From Piscinibacter sp943370595 (GTDB lineage Bacteria; Pseudomonadota; Gammaproteobacteria; Burkholderiales; Burkholderiaceae_C): a stretch of 64,000 nt of DNA. Under the pieces are notes generated by a model that had not been told where the DNA came from, did no database searches, and saw only the letters and a list, made by a program, of their open reading frames with translations. Below are positions 34,246 to 46,080 of this stretch, piece by piece. The position numbers and the translations under genes are program-made. Numbering within the stretch: the first letter of the stretch is position 1; each line of letters starts with the position of its first letter. The stretch lies in contig CALRRO020000017.1 of assembly GCA_943370595.1 (NCBI GenBank), positions 44,951 to 108,950 on the forward strand, in the 5' to 3' direction.

Positions 34246-35724
34246 ATGGACCTCGATGCCGACGCCGCCTACCAGGCCCTCGCCGCCCGCGACGCACGCT
34301 TCGACGGGCGCCTGTTCGTGGGGGTCACGTCGACGGGCATCTACTGCCGGCCGATCTGTCGCGTGCGCACGCCGCAGCGGCGCAACTGCCGCTTCTTCGA
34401 GACGCCGGCGCAGGCGGAAGCCGCAGCGTTCCGGCCCTGCCTGAAGTGCCGGCCGGAGATCGCGCCGGGCGCCGGGCTGCCGTGGAGCGTGATGGACGCA
34501 TCGCGCACGCTCGCCCGCCAGGCGGCGCTCGCGCTGAACGCGCAGGCGGCGAGCGGCGAAGCGGCATCGCTCGCCGCGCTGGCGGCGCGGCTTGGTGTCA
34601 GCGACCGCCACCTGCGCCGCATCTTCAGCGCCGACCAGGGTGTGACACCGATGCAGTACCTGCAGACACGCCGGCTGCTGCTGGCCAAGCAGTTGCTGAC
34701 CGACACCGCACTGCCGGTTGCGCAGGTCGCGCTGGCGAGCGGCTTCCGCAGCCTGCGCCGCTTCAATGCGGCGTTCGCCGAGCAGTACCGCATGAGTCCG
34801 AGCCGGCTGCGCGGCGCGGCGGACGACGCCGGGGCGCTCGACGCCGAAACCGTCGACTCAGTGACGCTGACACTCGCCTACCGCGCACCGTTCGACCATC
34901 CGGCGCTGCTGCGCTTCGTCGCGCAGCGTGCGATCCCCGGCATCGAGGAGGTCGACGGCGTGACGATCCGGCGCACGCTGCGTGCCGGCGCGCTGGCGGC
35001 CGAGGGCGGCTGGATCGAGGCGCGCTTCGACCCTTCGCGCGACCGTGTGCAGCTGCGTTTCGCGCCGGCGCTGGCCCCGGCGAGCGCGCGCATCGTCGCG
35101 GCCGCACGCCGCTGGCTCGACCTCGACGCGGCGCCGGCGCACATCGACACTGCGCTTGCCGACCTGCCGGGCGGGCCGGGCATCCGCCTGCCGGGCAGCC
35201 TCGACGGCTTCGAGCTCGCGGTGCGCGCGGTGCTCGGCCAGCAGGTCACCGTGGCCGCGGCGCGCACGCTGGCGCGCCGGGTCGTCGACCGGTTCGGCGA
35301 ACCGCTGGCCACGCCGTGGACGACGCTGGCGCGGCAGTTCCCGCAGCCGCACGCATTGGCCGGCGCGGATGTGTCAGACATCGCGAGCCTGGGCATCGTG
35401 CGCCAGCGCGCGCAGGCGCTGATCGCGCTGGCGACGGCTTGGCCCGAGCTCGACACGCTGATGGCGCCAGGGGCCAGCCCCGAGGCCTTCATCGCCGCGC
35501 TGTGCGAACTGCCCGGCATCGGCCCGTGGACGGCGCACTACATCGCGATGCGCGCGTTCGGCTGGCCCGATGCCTTCCCGCCGAACGACGTCGCCGTGCT
35601 GAAGGCGATGAAACAGTTGTTCGGAACGCTCAACCAGCGCGCGGCCGACGAGCGCGCGCACACCTGGCGCCCGTGGCGGGCTTACGCCGTGCTGCGCCTG
35701 TGGAACAGCCTGGAGAAGACCTGA
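34246..35724 (+). CDS. Ada-AlkA fusion: methyl-DNA sensor plus 3-methyladenine DNA glycosylase
   Basis: This 492-residue protein has three parts. An Ada N-terminal zinc domain has four Cys in the E. coli Ada pattern (YCRPIC ... PCLKC) and includes the methyl-accepting Cys. An AraC-type helix-turn-helix lies at about 95-190. An AlkA N-domain plus HhH-GPD glycosylase (about 200-490) has LPGIGPWTAHYIAMRAFG and the catalytic Asp in PPNDVAVLK. It would sense methylphosphotriesters and excise alkylated bases. A CATAAT hexamer ends eight bases before the ATG, so the message may be almost leaderless. The stop overlaps the ogt ATG. Confidence 0.9.
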   Translation: MDLDADAAYQALAARDARFDGRLFVGVTSTGIYCRPICRVRTPQRRNCRFFETPAQAEAAAFRPCLKCRPEIAPGAGLPWSVMDASRTLARQAALALNAQAASGEAASLAALAARLGVSDRHLRRIFSADQGVTPMQYLQTRRLLLAKQLLTDTALPVAQVALASGFRSLRRFNAAFAEQYRMSPSRLRGAADDAGALDAETVDSVTLTLAYRAPFDHPALLRFVAQRAIPGIEEVDGVTIRRTLRAGALAAEGGWIEARFDPSRDRVQLRFAPALAPASARIVAAARRWLDLDAAPAHIDTALADLPGGPGIRLPGSLDGFELAVRAVLGQQVTVAAARTLARRVVDRFGEPLATPWTTLARQFPQPHALAGADVSDIASLGIVRQRAQALIALATAWPELDTLMAPGASPEAFIAALCELPGIGPWTAHYIAMRAFGWPDAFPPNDVAVLKAMKQLFGTLNQRAADERAHTWRPWRAYAVLRLWNSLEKT

Positions 35725-36233
35725 TGACGACGCTCACCGACACCCTCGATGCCTGCTGCACTGCGCAGGCGCTGGTCGACACGCCGCTCGGCCCGGTGCG
35801 CATCGCGCGCACCGCGAACGGCCTGGCCGGCTTGTGGTTCGAAGGCCAGAAGCATCACCCGGGCACGCTGCGCGCACCACTGCGCCCCGAGGATGCGCTG
35901 CTGCACCAGGCGGCCACGCAACTGCAGCGCTACTTCGCCGGCGAGTCCGCGTCGTTCGACCTGCCGCTGGACCTGCAGGGCACGCCGTTCCAGCGCAGCG
36001 TGTGGACGGCGCTGCTTCGCATCCCGGCCGGACGCACCTGCAGCTACGGCGAGCTCGCCCAGGCGATCGGCAAGCCGCGCGCGGTGCGCGCCGTCGGTGC
36101 AGCGGTGGGCCGCAACCCGGCCTCGCTGGTCGTGCCCTGCCACCGGGTGCTGGGCCAGGACGGCAGCCTCACCGGCTATGCCGGCGGCGTGCAGCGCAAG
36201 CAGTCGCTCCTGCAGCTCGAGGCGGGCGCGTGA
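35724..36233 (+). CDS. ogt: Methylated-DNA-protein-cysteine methyltransferase (Ogt)
   Basis: This 169-residue single-use repair protein removes O6-alkyl groups from guanine. The active-site motif VVPCHRVLG and the DNA-binding segment SYGELAQAIGKPRAVRAVG are intact. The start overlaps the Ada-AlkA stop as TGATG, so the two repair activities are made together. The length is normal for Ogt. Confidence 0.95.
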   Translation: MTTLTDTLDACCTAQALVDTPLGPVRIARTANGLAGLWFEGQKHHPGTLRAPLRPEDALLHQAATQLQRYFAGESASFDLPLDLQGTPFQRSVWTALLRIPAGRTCSYGELAQAIGKPRAVRAVGAAVGRNPASLVVPCHRVLGQDGSLTGYAGGVQRKQSLLQLEAGA

Positions 36234-37117
36234 AGCCGGCGGACATCGGCGAGCTGTTCGCACTGGCGGCGATCTGGGGCGCGTCGTTCCTGTTCATGCG
36301 CCTGGGCGCCGGCGAGTTCGGGCCGGTCGCGCTGTCGGCCGTGCGTGTGGCCGGTGCGGCCCTGGTGCTGCTGCCGCTGCTCGCCTGGCGCGGCCAGGTC
36401 GACGCGCTGCGCCGCCACTGGCGGCCGATCTTCGTGGTCGGCCTGACCAACTCGGCGCTGCCGTTCCTCGCCTTCAGCTATGCCGCGCTGTCGATCAGCG
36501 CCGGGCTGTCGTCGATCTTCAACGCCTCGACGCCGCTGTGGGGCGCGGTGATCGCCTGGCTGTGGCTGCACGACCGCCCCACCGCGCCGCGCATCGCGGG
36601 GCTCGCGATCGGCTTCGCCGGCGTGCTCGGCCTCGCCTGGGAGAAGGCCTCGTTCAAGCCCGGTGGCTCGGGCTGGGCGATCGTCGCCTGCCTCGCGGCC
36701 GCGCTGTGCTACGGCCTGTCGGCCAGCTACACGAGGAAGCGGCTGCAGGGCGTGCCGCCGATGGCGGTCGCCGCAGGCAGCCAGCTGTCGGCGGCGCTGC
36801 TGCTCGCACTGCCGGCCCTGTGGTGGTGGCCGGCGCAGATGCCGTCGGCGCACGCGTGGGCGATGGTCGCGCTGCTCGCCGTGCTGTGCACCGGCCTGGC
36901 CTACCTGATGTACTTCCGCCTGATCGCACACATCGGCGCGTCCAACACGATTGCGGTGACCTTCCTGATCCCGGCCTTCGCGGTGCTGTGGGGCTGGCTG
37001 TTCCTGGCCGAACCGTTGACCGGCGCGATGGCGGCCGGCTGTGCGGTCATCCTGCTCGGCACCGCGCTGGCCACCGGCGTGCTGGCGCCGCGGCGCAAGC
37101 AGGTCGGGCCGCCCTGA
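36230..37117 (+). CDS. EamA-family drug/metabolite transporter
   Basis: This 295-residue protein has about ten hydrophobic segments in two EamA halves (WGASFLFMRLGAGEFGP; LAYLMYFRLIAHIGASNTIAV). DMT exporters move small metabolites. The GTG start overlaps the ogt stop (GTGA), so it is coupled to the alkylation repair operon. No substrate can be named; an alkylated or toxic metabolite is only a guess from context. Confidence 0.87.
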   Translation: MKPADIGELFALAAIWGASFLFMRLGAGEFGPVALSAVRVAGAALVLLPLLAWRGQVDALRRHWRPIFVVGLTNSALPFLAFSYAALSISAGLSSIFNASTPLWGAVIAWLWLHDRPTAPRIAGLAIGFAGVLGLAWEKASFKPGGSGWAIVACLAAALCYGLSASYTRKRLQGVPPMAVAAGSQLSAALLLALPALWWWPAQMPSAHAWAMVALLAVLCTGLAYLMYFRLIAHIGASNTIAVTFLIPAFAVLWGWLFLAEPLTGAMAAGCAVILLGTALATGVLAPRRKQVGPP

Positions 37118-37120
37118 GGT

Positions 37121-39415
37121 TCAGGCCGCCACCGCCGATGCCTTGCGCCGGGTGGCGAGGAAGCCGGCCATGTGCTCGGCAATGCGTTCGGCCGCGTGGC
37201 CGTCCCACAGTTCGGGCGTGCGGCCGCGCTTGCCGCCGTTGAAGATGCAGTCCCACATCGCGCGCGTGGCCAGCGCCTTGTTGCGCCCGACGATCTGGTT
37301 GGAGCCGAGCGTCGCCGTCAGCGTCCGTTCCTGGCCGACGCCGATGGTCAGGCAGGGAATGGCGAGCATCGTCGCCTCTTCCTGCACGTTCCACGAGTCG
37401 GTGATCACGCAGGTGGCGTTGCTCACCAGCTGCACCAGCGACGGGTAGCTCTGCGACGGCAGCGTCGCGATGCGTTCGCTGGCGACGATGGCATCGAGCT
37501 TGAACTTCGCCATCTGCTCGCGTGTGCGCGTGTGCATCGGCCAGACCAGCGGCACGTCGTGCGCGACGGCACGCAGGATGGTGATCAGCTCGGACAGCAC
37601 CTGCCGGTCGCCGACGTTGGGCATGCCGTCGAGCACCACCACGCCGTAGCCGTTGCGGTCGGACAGCAGATTGGTCGGCAGTCCCAGGCGCTCGCGCGGG
37701 TTCGGCACGGCGAGCTTCGTGCGCAGCGCGATCTGCAGCGCGTCGGCCAGCGTGTTGCCGACGAAGCGGATGCGATCGGCGGCGACACCCTCCTGCGCGA
37801 GCTGCTGGTTGGCCGCCGCTTCGGTGGTGTAGAGCACGTCGGAGAGCTGGTCGGCCAGCCGCCGCGTGATGTCGGCTGCGTCGGTGTTGGTGCCGCTGCG
37901 CAGGCCGGCGCCGACGTGCAGCACCGGCAGGCCCTTGCGGCTGGCGACGAGGCCGCAGGACAGCGCCGCGTCGCTGCCGTCGAAGACGATCACCGCGGCC
38001 GGCTGGCAATGGTCGACGACGAACTCGAAGCGCTTCATCAGCTCGGCGGCGCGGCCGGCGTAGGTGCCGCCGGCGATGCCCAGGCTGACCAGGCGGCCCG
38101 CGACGTCGAGGCCGGCGAACATGTCGCGGTGGCGCTCGAAGGCGCTGTTCGCGTAGCAGCGCACCAGCAGCGTCACCGGCAGGTCGGCCCGCGCCGCCAT
38201 GGCGTGCATCAGCGCTGCCGCCTTGACGTGCTCGCCCTGGCCGCCAACGACACACAACAGCGGGCGTGCATCGACGCCCTGGCGCAGCGGCGGAATGGTC
38301 GGGCGCTGATCGTCGGACACCGGTTCGACGTCGAGGTCGATCTCCAGGTCGACGCTGGTCGGCGCGGCAGGTGCCGCGGCGCTCGCACGGGAGGACTTCT
38401 TCGGAGCGGGCACCGGTGCCGATGCCGGCTTCGGTGTCGGCTTCGGCTCCACCGTCGGCGCCGGCTTCGCAGCCGGAGCGGCCGCGACCGGGGCCGCCGG
38501 CACGACGGGCGTCGGCGTCGCCGCAGCAGGCGGCACCACCGGTGCGACAGCCTCCTGCAGCACCGGCAGCGTGGGCAGCGGCGGTGGGGGCGGCGAGGTG
38601 TCGCCGATCTCGGCGCGGAGGTCGTGCGCCGTCTCGGCCACCGCCTTCGCATCGACCGAATTGGTGCCGGCCAGGAAGCGCGACAGCATCAGCCGGTTGC
38701 ACAGCAGGTTGATGCGCCGCGGAATGCCGCCGGTCCAGCGGTAGACCTCCTCGAAGGCACCCGCCTCGAAGCTGGGCTTGCCGTTCCAGCCCACTTTGGC
38801 CAGCCGGTGGCGGATGTAGGCGCCGGTCTCGTTCAGCGCCAGCGGCCCGAGGTGGCACTGCACGCCGATGCGTTGACGCAGCGCCACGCGATCGGGCGCC
38901 GCCAGCATGTCGCGAAGCTCAGGTTGGCCGACCAGGCAGATCTTCAGCGGCACGCGTGTCGGGGAATGGCCGCGCTCGAGCAGCACGAGCCGGTCGAAGG
39001 CCGAACGATCCAGGTTCTGCGCCTCGTCGACGATCAGCACCGCACGCCGCCCCTCCTTCGCCTGCGCGAGGAGGAAGGCCTGCAGCGCGTCGGTCAGGCC
39101 GTCCGCCGTCTTCGCGTCGGCCGGCGCGCCGAAGGACAGCATCATCGAGCGCATCAGCTCGGTGTCGTCGAGCTGCGTCGTCAGCACCTGGCCCACCAGC
39201 AGGGTCGCCGGGTCGATCTCGCCGAGCAGCGTGCGCACCAGCGTCGTCTTGCCGGCGCCGATCTCGCCGCTGACGACGACGAAACCGGTCGGCTCGCTCA
39301 GTCCGCGGCGCAGCGCGGCCAGGGCGTCATGGTGGCCCTGGCTGTCGAAATAGAAGCTCGGGTCGGGGCTGAGCTGGAAAGGCGGCCCACTGATCCCGAA
39401 ATGGGTTTCGTACAT
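37121..39415 (-). CDS. PEP-CTERM/XrtA-type secretion ATPase fused to a degenerate UDP-GlcNAc 2-epimerase-like domain
   Basis: This 764-residue fusion has two folded halves. Residues 1-270 form an ExeA-like AAA ATPase (MYETHFGISGPPFQLSPDP; Walker A GEIGAGKTT at 50-58; Walker B AVLIVDEAQNL at 125-135; HRLAKVGW and GGIPRRINLLCN), the type found in exosortase A/PEP-CTERM loci. A Pro/Ala-rich linker covers about 271-350. Residues about 385-760 resemble UDP-GlcNAc 2-epimerase (WecB). However, the usual HVEAGLR reads HVGAGLR, the GDTTT Asp region reads FDGSD, and the HRREN catalytic His motif is absent (DGMPNVGD). The DSxxxQEE motif is kept. The second domain is probably not a classical epimerase; a GT-B-like sugar-nucleotide binder is possible. 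Confidence 0.82.
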   Translation of the reverse strand: MYETHFGISGPPFQLSPDPSFYFDSQGHHDALAALRRGLSEPTGFVVVSGEIGAGKTTLVRTLLGEIDPATLLVGQVLTTQLDDTELMRSMMLSFGAPADAKTADGLTDALQAFLLAQAKEGRRAVLIVDEAQNLDRSAFDRLVLLERGHSPTRVPLKICLVGQPELRDMLAAPDRVALRQRIGVQCHLGPLALNETGAYIRHRLAKVGWNGKPSFEAGAFEEVYRWTGGIPRRINLLCNRLMLSRFLAGTNSVDAKAVAETAHDLRAEIGDTSPPPPPLPTLPVLQEAVAPVVPPAAATPTPVVPAAPVAAAPAAKPAPTVEPKPTPKPASAPVPAPKKSSRASAAAPAAPTSVDLEIDLDVEPVSDDQRPTIPPLRQGVDARPLLCVVGGQGEHVKAAALMHAMAARADLPVTLLVRCYANSAFERHRDMFAGLDVAGRLVSLGIAGGTYAGRAAELMKRFEFVVDHCQPAAVIVFDGSDAALSCGLVASRKGLPVLHVGAGLRSGTNTDAADITRRLADQLSDVLYTTEAAANQQLAQEGVAADRIRFVGNTLADALQIALRTKLAVPNPRERLGLPTNLLSDRNGYGVVVLDGMPNVGDRQVLSELITILRAVAHDVPLVWPMHTRTREQMAKFKLDAIVASERIATLPSQSYPSLVQLVSNATCVITDSWNVQEEATMLAIPCLTIGVGQERTLTATLGSNQIVGRNKALATRAMWDCIFNGGKRGRTPELWDGHAAERIAEHMAGFLATRRKASAVAA

Positions 39416-39460
39416 CCGCCGAGTATGCCCCGGGGCCCGGGAGGGCCTTCCCCCAAGAAC

Positions 39461-42273
39461 TCAGCCGGGCACGGCAAATGCCCGCACTGCGGTCACTTTG
39501 AAGCCGGGAATCTTGCCGAACGGGTCCAGCGCCGAGCCGGTCAGTCGATTCGCCGCCGCTTCCCAGTAGGCAAACGGCACGAACAGGTGGCCCGGGTTGA
39601 CCGCCCGGCTGACGTCGGCCACGCCCTCGATCGCTCCATGGTGCGACTCCACGCGCAGTGCGCCACCATGGGCCACGCCGACCTTCTTCGCGTCGTCGGG
39701 ATGGATGCTGATGGTCGCCACCGGCGCCAGGGCATCGAGCACATTCGCGTGACGTGTCATCGCACCGGTGTGCCAGTGTTCGAGCACCCGGCCCGTGGAG
39801 ATCACGAACGGGAAGTCGCTGTCGGGCTGCTCCGGCCCGGCGGCAAACCGCGCCGGCACCAGCGTCGCGCGGCCGTCGGGCGTCGGGAAGTGATCGATGA
39901 AGACCACCGCATGGCCGGGTTCGTCTTCCCGCTCGGCCGGCGTCACCACCGCGTCCTCGCGCAGCAGGCGGCTCCACGGCACGCCGGCCAGCGGCTCCAT
40001 CACCGTGCGCATCTCTTCGTAGACGCGCGCAGTCGGCGCTTCGGCGGCGGCATGGCCGTCGCCATCCTCGTCGCGCCAGTACGACCAGGGCAGGCCGAGC
40101 CGGCGGCCGATCTGCTCGATGGCCCACAGGTCCTGGCGCGCCTGGCCCGGCGGGTTCAGCGCCGGGCGGCCGATCTGGATCAGCCGGTCGGTGTTGGTCA
40201 CGCTGCCCCACTTCTCGGCGAAGGCCGAGGCCGGCAGCACCACGTCGGCGAGGATCGCCGTCTCGGTGGCGAAGATGTCCTGCACGACCAGGTGCTCGAG
40301 CTTCACCATCGCAGCACGCGCGTGGTCGAGGTCGGGGTCGCTCATCGCCGGGTTCTCGCCTTCGACGTACATGCCGGTGATGCGGCCGGCGGCCGCCTCC
40401 TTCATGATCTCGACGACCGTCAGGCCCGGCTGCTGGCCAAGCGAACTGCCCCACAGCGCCTCGAACTGCGCGTGCACGTCGTCGCGCACCACCCGCTGGT
40501 AGTTCGGGTACATCATCGGGATCAGCCCGGCGTCGCTGGCGCCCTGCACGTTGTTCTGGCCGCGCAGGGGGTGCAGGCCGGTGCCGGGCCGGCCGATCTG
40601 GCCGGTCAGCAGCGACAGCGCGATCAGGCAGCGTGCGTTGTCGGTGCCGTGCACGTGCTGGCTGACGCCCATGCCCCACAGGATCATCGATCCCTTCGAG
40701 GTGGCGAACGCGCGGGCGACCTCGCGGATCGTGTCGGCCGGGATGCCGCAGATCTCGGCCATGCGTTCCGGCGTGGCTTCGGCCACGGCCGCCTTGACGG
40801 CCTCGTAGCCATTGACGCGCGCGGCGACGAAGGCCTCGTCGACCAGCCCTTCAGCGACGATCACATGCAGCAGGCCGGTCAGCAGCGCGACGTCGGTGTC
40901 CGGGCGGAAGGCCAGGTGCCAGGTCGCGAAGCGTGCCATCGGCGTCGCGCGCGGGTCGGCCAGGATCAGCCGCGCGCCACGCTGCACCGCGTTCTTCATC
41001 CAGCTCGCCGCGACCGGGTGGTTGGAGGCCGGGTTGGCGCCGATCAGCAGGATCACGTCGGCCTGCGCGACGTCTTCCACCGGGTTGGACACCGCCCCCG
41101 AGCCCAGCCCTTCGAGCAGCGCCGCCACCGAGCTGGCATGGCACAGCCGCGTGCAGTGGTCGACGTTGTGGGTGTGCAGGCCGGTGCGCACCAGCTTCTG
41201 GAACAGATAGGCTTCCTCGTTGCTGCCCTTGGCCGAGCCGAAGCCGGCCAGGCGGCTCGGCGCGCCGGCCGGCGTGGCATCGCGGATGCGCGCGAGGCCG
41301 CCGGCGGCGAGGTCCAGCGCCTCGTCCCAGCTCGCTTCGCGGAACAGGGAAGCCAGCGGCAGCTCGCCGCGCTTGAAGCGCTCGATGTCTGCCGGATCCT
41401 TGGCCACACCGTCACGCCGCACCAGCGGAACGGTGAGTCGCCGATCGTTGTGAACGTAGTCGAAGCCGAAGCGGCCCTTGACGCACAGCCGGCCATGGTT
41501 GGCCGGGCCGTCGCGGCCGGTCACGTAGTGGACCTTGTCGGCGCCCTGCTCGTCGCGGCCGACGTGCAGCGTCAGCTGGCAGCCGACGCCGCAGTACGGA
41601 CAGACCGAATCGACCTCACGCTCGATCTTCGCGAGGCCCGCCCCGCGTGCCGGCATCAGTGCGCCGGTCGGGCAGGCCTGCACACATTCGCCGCAGGCCA
41701 CGCAGCTCGACGAGCCGACGGCATCGTCCTGGTCGAACACGATCTTCGCGTGCGCGCCGCGGTGCGACAGGCCGAGCACGTCGTTGACCTGGATGTCGCG
41801 GCAGGCGCGAATGCAGCGCGTGCACTGGATGCAGGCATCGAGGTTGACCTCGAAGGCCGGGTGCGAGGCATCCGCCGCCACCTTCTCGCGACCGGGCAGG
41901 CGGCCGCGGGGGGCCTTCCACTTGTCGGCCCAGAACAGCAGCTCGGACTCGTGCGTGTGCTGCGCACTCGCCTCGCCAGCATCGCTGACCAGCAGCTCGA
42001 GCACCATGGTCTGCGCAGCCACCGCCCGCGGGCTGGCGCTGTCCACCGTCATGCCGGCGCTGGGCATGCGGCAGCACGAGGGTGCCAGCGTGCGCTCGCC
42101 CTTCACTTCCACCACGCAGGCGCGGCAGTTGCCGGCCGGCTCCAGGCCTTCCTTCGCGCACAGGTGCGGGATGCGCACGCCGCTGCGCTTGGCGACCTGC
42201 AGGATGGTCTCTCCCGGCGCGGCGGCAGCGGGCTTGCCGTTGAGGCTGAATTCGATCAGTTCGACCGGCTTGT

Positions 42274-42277
<4 letters not shown>
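39461..42277 (-). CDS. NAD-linked formate dehydrogenase catalytic (alpha) subunit
   Basis: This 938-residue molybdenum/tungsten bis-MGD enzyme oxidises formate to CO2. An N-terminal NuoG-like 2Fe-2S domain (HLCAKEG ... GNCRACVV ... CC) precedes two ferredoxin-type 4Fe-4S clusters (CIQCTRCIRAC; CVACGECVQACPTG) and a further cluster (CPYCGVGC). The catalytic domain carries Cys, not selenocysteine, in VDHCTRLCH. The ATG overlaps the beta-subunit stop (ATGA). Architecture matches the cytosolic NAD+-dependent FdsA/Fdh1A type. The FdhD chaperone and a small FdsD subunit are not in the window. Confidence 0.93.
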
Positions 42278-44004
<1,727 letters not shown>

Positions 44005-44057
44005 GGCCCGGCAGGGTACGACCGGGGGGCAGGCACAATATGTTCTGCACTTCCTAT

Positions 44058-45131
44058 ATGGACATCACCCTGCGCCCCCAGTGGGACGTCGGCCCGCCCG
44101 GCGGCCCGCACATCGACAGCACCGCCCTGCTGGCGCTGCTGGCGGGCGTGCAGGAAACCGGCTCGCTGGCCCAGGCCGCGCGCGGCGTCGGCCAGTCGTA
44201 CCGACATGCCTGGGGGCTGGTCAAGCATGCCGAGGCGCTGTTCGGCGCGCCGCTGATCGCCTCCGGCCGCGGCCGCGGCTCGGTCCTGACCGAGCTGGCG
44301 CACAAGCTGATCTGGGCCGACCGGCGCATTGCCGCGCGGCTGTCGCCGCTGCTGGAGTCGCTCGCCTCCGAGCTGGAGCGCGACCTCGACCGCAGCCTGG
44401 TGCCGACGCGGGCAGCCGTGCGCATCGACGCCAGCCATGGTTTCGCGGTCGCGCGGCTGATGGAGCTGATGCACGCCGCCGAACTGCGGGTGGAACTGCG
44501 CTACCGCAACAGCCTGGAGTCGGTCGCAGCGCTCGCGCGCGGCGACTGCGACCTGGCCGGCCTGCACGTGCCGATCGGCGAATTCGAGGACCACACGCTG
44601 CGCCGCTACCTGCGCTGGCTGCGCACCGACACACACTGCCTCGTCCACGTCGCCGTGCGCACGCAGGGCCTGTTCGTGGCCCACGACAACCCGAAGAAGC
44701 TGCGCGGCCTGGTCGACCTGCGCCGGCCCGACCTGCGCTTCGTCAACCGGCCGCAGGGTTCGGGCACGCGTGTGCTCACAGAACTGCTGCTCGAGCGCGA
44801 AGGCATCTCGCCCACCGACGTGCACGGCTATGCCGACACCGAGCTGACGCATGCCGCGGTGGCGGCCTACATCGCCAGCGGCATGGCCGACGTCGGCATC
44901 GGCGTGCAGACGGCAGCGCAGCGCTTCGGCCTGCACTTCATCCCGCTGGTGCGCGAGCGCTACTTCTTCGCGCTGCGCATCGCCAGCCTCGACGAGCCGC
45001 ACGTGCGGCCTGTGCTGGAGATGCTGCAGTCACCGGCGTCACGCGCCGCCATCGCGGCCATTGCCGGCTACCACGCGGCCGAGACGGGCAAGGTGCAGCG
45101 GCTGGTGGAGGCGTTCCCGGGCCTGGCCTGA
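44058..45131 (+). CDS. ModE-like regulator with a periplasmic-binding-type effector domain
   Basis: This 357-residue protein has an N-terminal ModE/LysR-like helix-turn-helix (GSLAQAARGVGQSYRHAWGL, about residues 30-60) joined to a C-terminal type 2 periplasmic-binding domain resembling molybdate/tungstate-binding proteins (RPQGSGTRVLTELLL). It is divergent from the formate dehydrogenase operon and probably controls it in response to molybdate, tungstate or formate. The ATG at 44058 (MDITLRPQWDV) fits the family; an ATG six codons upstream (44040) is possible. Confidence 0.8.
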   Translation: MDITLRPQWDVGPPGGPHIDSTALLALLAGVQETGSLAQAARGVGQSYRHAWGLVKHAEALFGAPLIASGRGRGSVLTELAHKLIWADRRIAARLSPLLESLASELERDLDRSLVPTRAAVRIDASHGFAVARLMELMHAAELRVELRYRNSLESVAALARGDCDLAGLHVPIGEFEDHTLRRYLRWLRTDTHCLVHVAVRTQGLFVAHDNPKKLRGLVDLRRPDLRFVNRPQGSGTRVLTELLLEREGISPTDVHGYADTELTHAAVAAYIASGMADVGIGVQTAAQRFGLHFIPLVRERYFFALRIASLDEPHVRPVLEMLQSPASRAAIAAIAGYHAAETGKVQRLVEAFPGLA

Positions 45132-45163
45132 GCGCGACGCCGCCGCCCAGATGCGCGGCGGAG

Positions 45164-46060
45164 TCAGGCCGGAACCAGCGAGCCGGCGGCCGCCGGCGCC
45201 GCGGCCGTGCTGCCGAGCAGCCAGCGCTCCGTCTCGTCGACCACCATGCGCTGGTGGTGCAGCGCAGAGAAGATGTGTTCGGCCGTCGGCTCGTAGCGAA
45301 CGGTCAGCAGGTCGCCGAAATCCAGCGATCCGAAGCACTCGCGGTACTGCCCTTCATAGGACACGCTCTCGGGCATGCCACCAGAGAACATGCAGAACAT
45401 GCGCACGCCGCGATCGACCAGCCCCTTCATCTGCGCCTCGACCTGAGCCTTCGGCGGGAACTCGCGCGAGTAGTGCGCCACGACCACGTTCTCGTCGTCC
45501 GTCGCACTCGCGCTGCTGCGACGCAACAGCGGCAGCACACGCCGCTTGAAGGTGTCGCCGGTCAGCAGGTTCTTCCAGCTGCGGCGGTTCTGCATCTTTC
45601 GCCACAGCGCCATCGGCGCGTACCGGGGCGTGTGGTAGATCCACGGGTCGAGCTGCACCAGCCGGTTGACGCGCTCGTCGGCCACGGCGGTCAGGAAGGC
45701 GCCATCGGCCCCGGAGCACAGGCCGAACAGCGTGACGTCGCGCACCTGCTTGGCCTGCACGAGGTGGTTGATCGCATCCTGCACCTCGAGCGCGGCACTC
45801 TGCTCGAACGCGAGGCCGTCGCGGCGCGCGTCGCTGTCGCCGATGCCGGAGAAGTCGAAACGCAGAGACACATAGCCGGAGGCCGCCATGCGGCGCGCCA
45901 CCTGCACGTGCAGCCGCGACGGCCCGACGCGGTGCAGCAGCCCGGCGTTGAGCAACACCAGCCCCTTGCCGTTGGCTGGCTTGCCGGCCGCTGGCTCGGT
46001 GAGGATGCCGAGCATGGCGCCGGACGTTCCGAATCGAACCGGCTTCTCGCGATAGTCCAT
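45164..46060 (-). CDS. Alpha/beta hydrolase with Cys nucleophile elbow, PKS-associated (hydrolase 1)
   Basis: This 298-residue alpha/beta hydrolase has the motif FDFSGIGDSD in the N-terminal half and a nucleophile elbow GLCSG (residues 113-117) in which Cys115 takes the usual Ser position. It resembles the exosortase A-associated hydrolase 1 group. A GAGGAGA site precedes ATG 46060, 20 bases after the second hydrolase gene, in the NRPS-PKS operon. The PKS has no thioesterase domain, so product release or transfer is a reasonable role, not shown directly. Its gene converges with the ModE-like gene. Confidence 0.78.
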   Translation of the reverse strand: MDYREKPVRFGTSGAMLGILTEPAAGKPANGKGLVLLNAGLLHRVGPSRLHVQVARRMAASGYVSLRFDFSGIGDSDARRDGLAFEQSAALEVQDAINHLVQAKQVRDVTLFGLCSGADGAFLTAVADERVNRLVQLDPWIYHTPRYAPMALWRKMQNRRSWKNLLTGDTFKRRVLPLLRRSSASATDDENVVVAHYSREFPPKAQVEAQMKGLVDRGVRMFCMFSGGMPESVSYEGQYRECFGSLDFGDLLTVRYEPTAEHIFSALHHQRMVVDETERWLLGSTAAAPAAAGSLVPA

Positions 46061-46080
46061 GGGTTTCTCCTCGTTCTGGC

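Noticed and set aside
45140..45161. GC hairpin between the ModE-like gene and hydrolase 1
   Set aside because: The stem is only 7 bp with an 8-base loop and no T-run on either strand, too weak to call a terminator.
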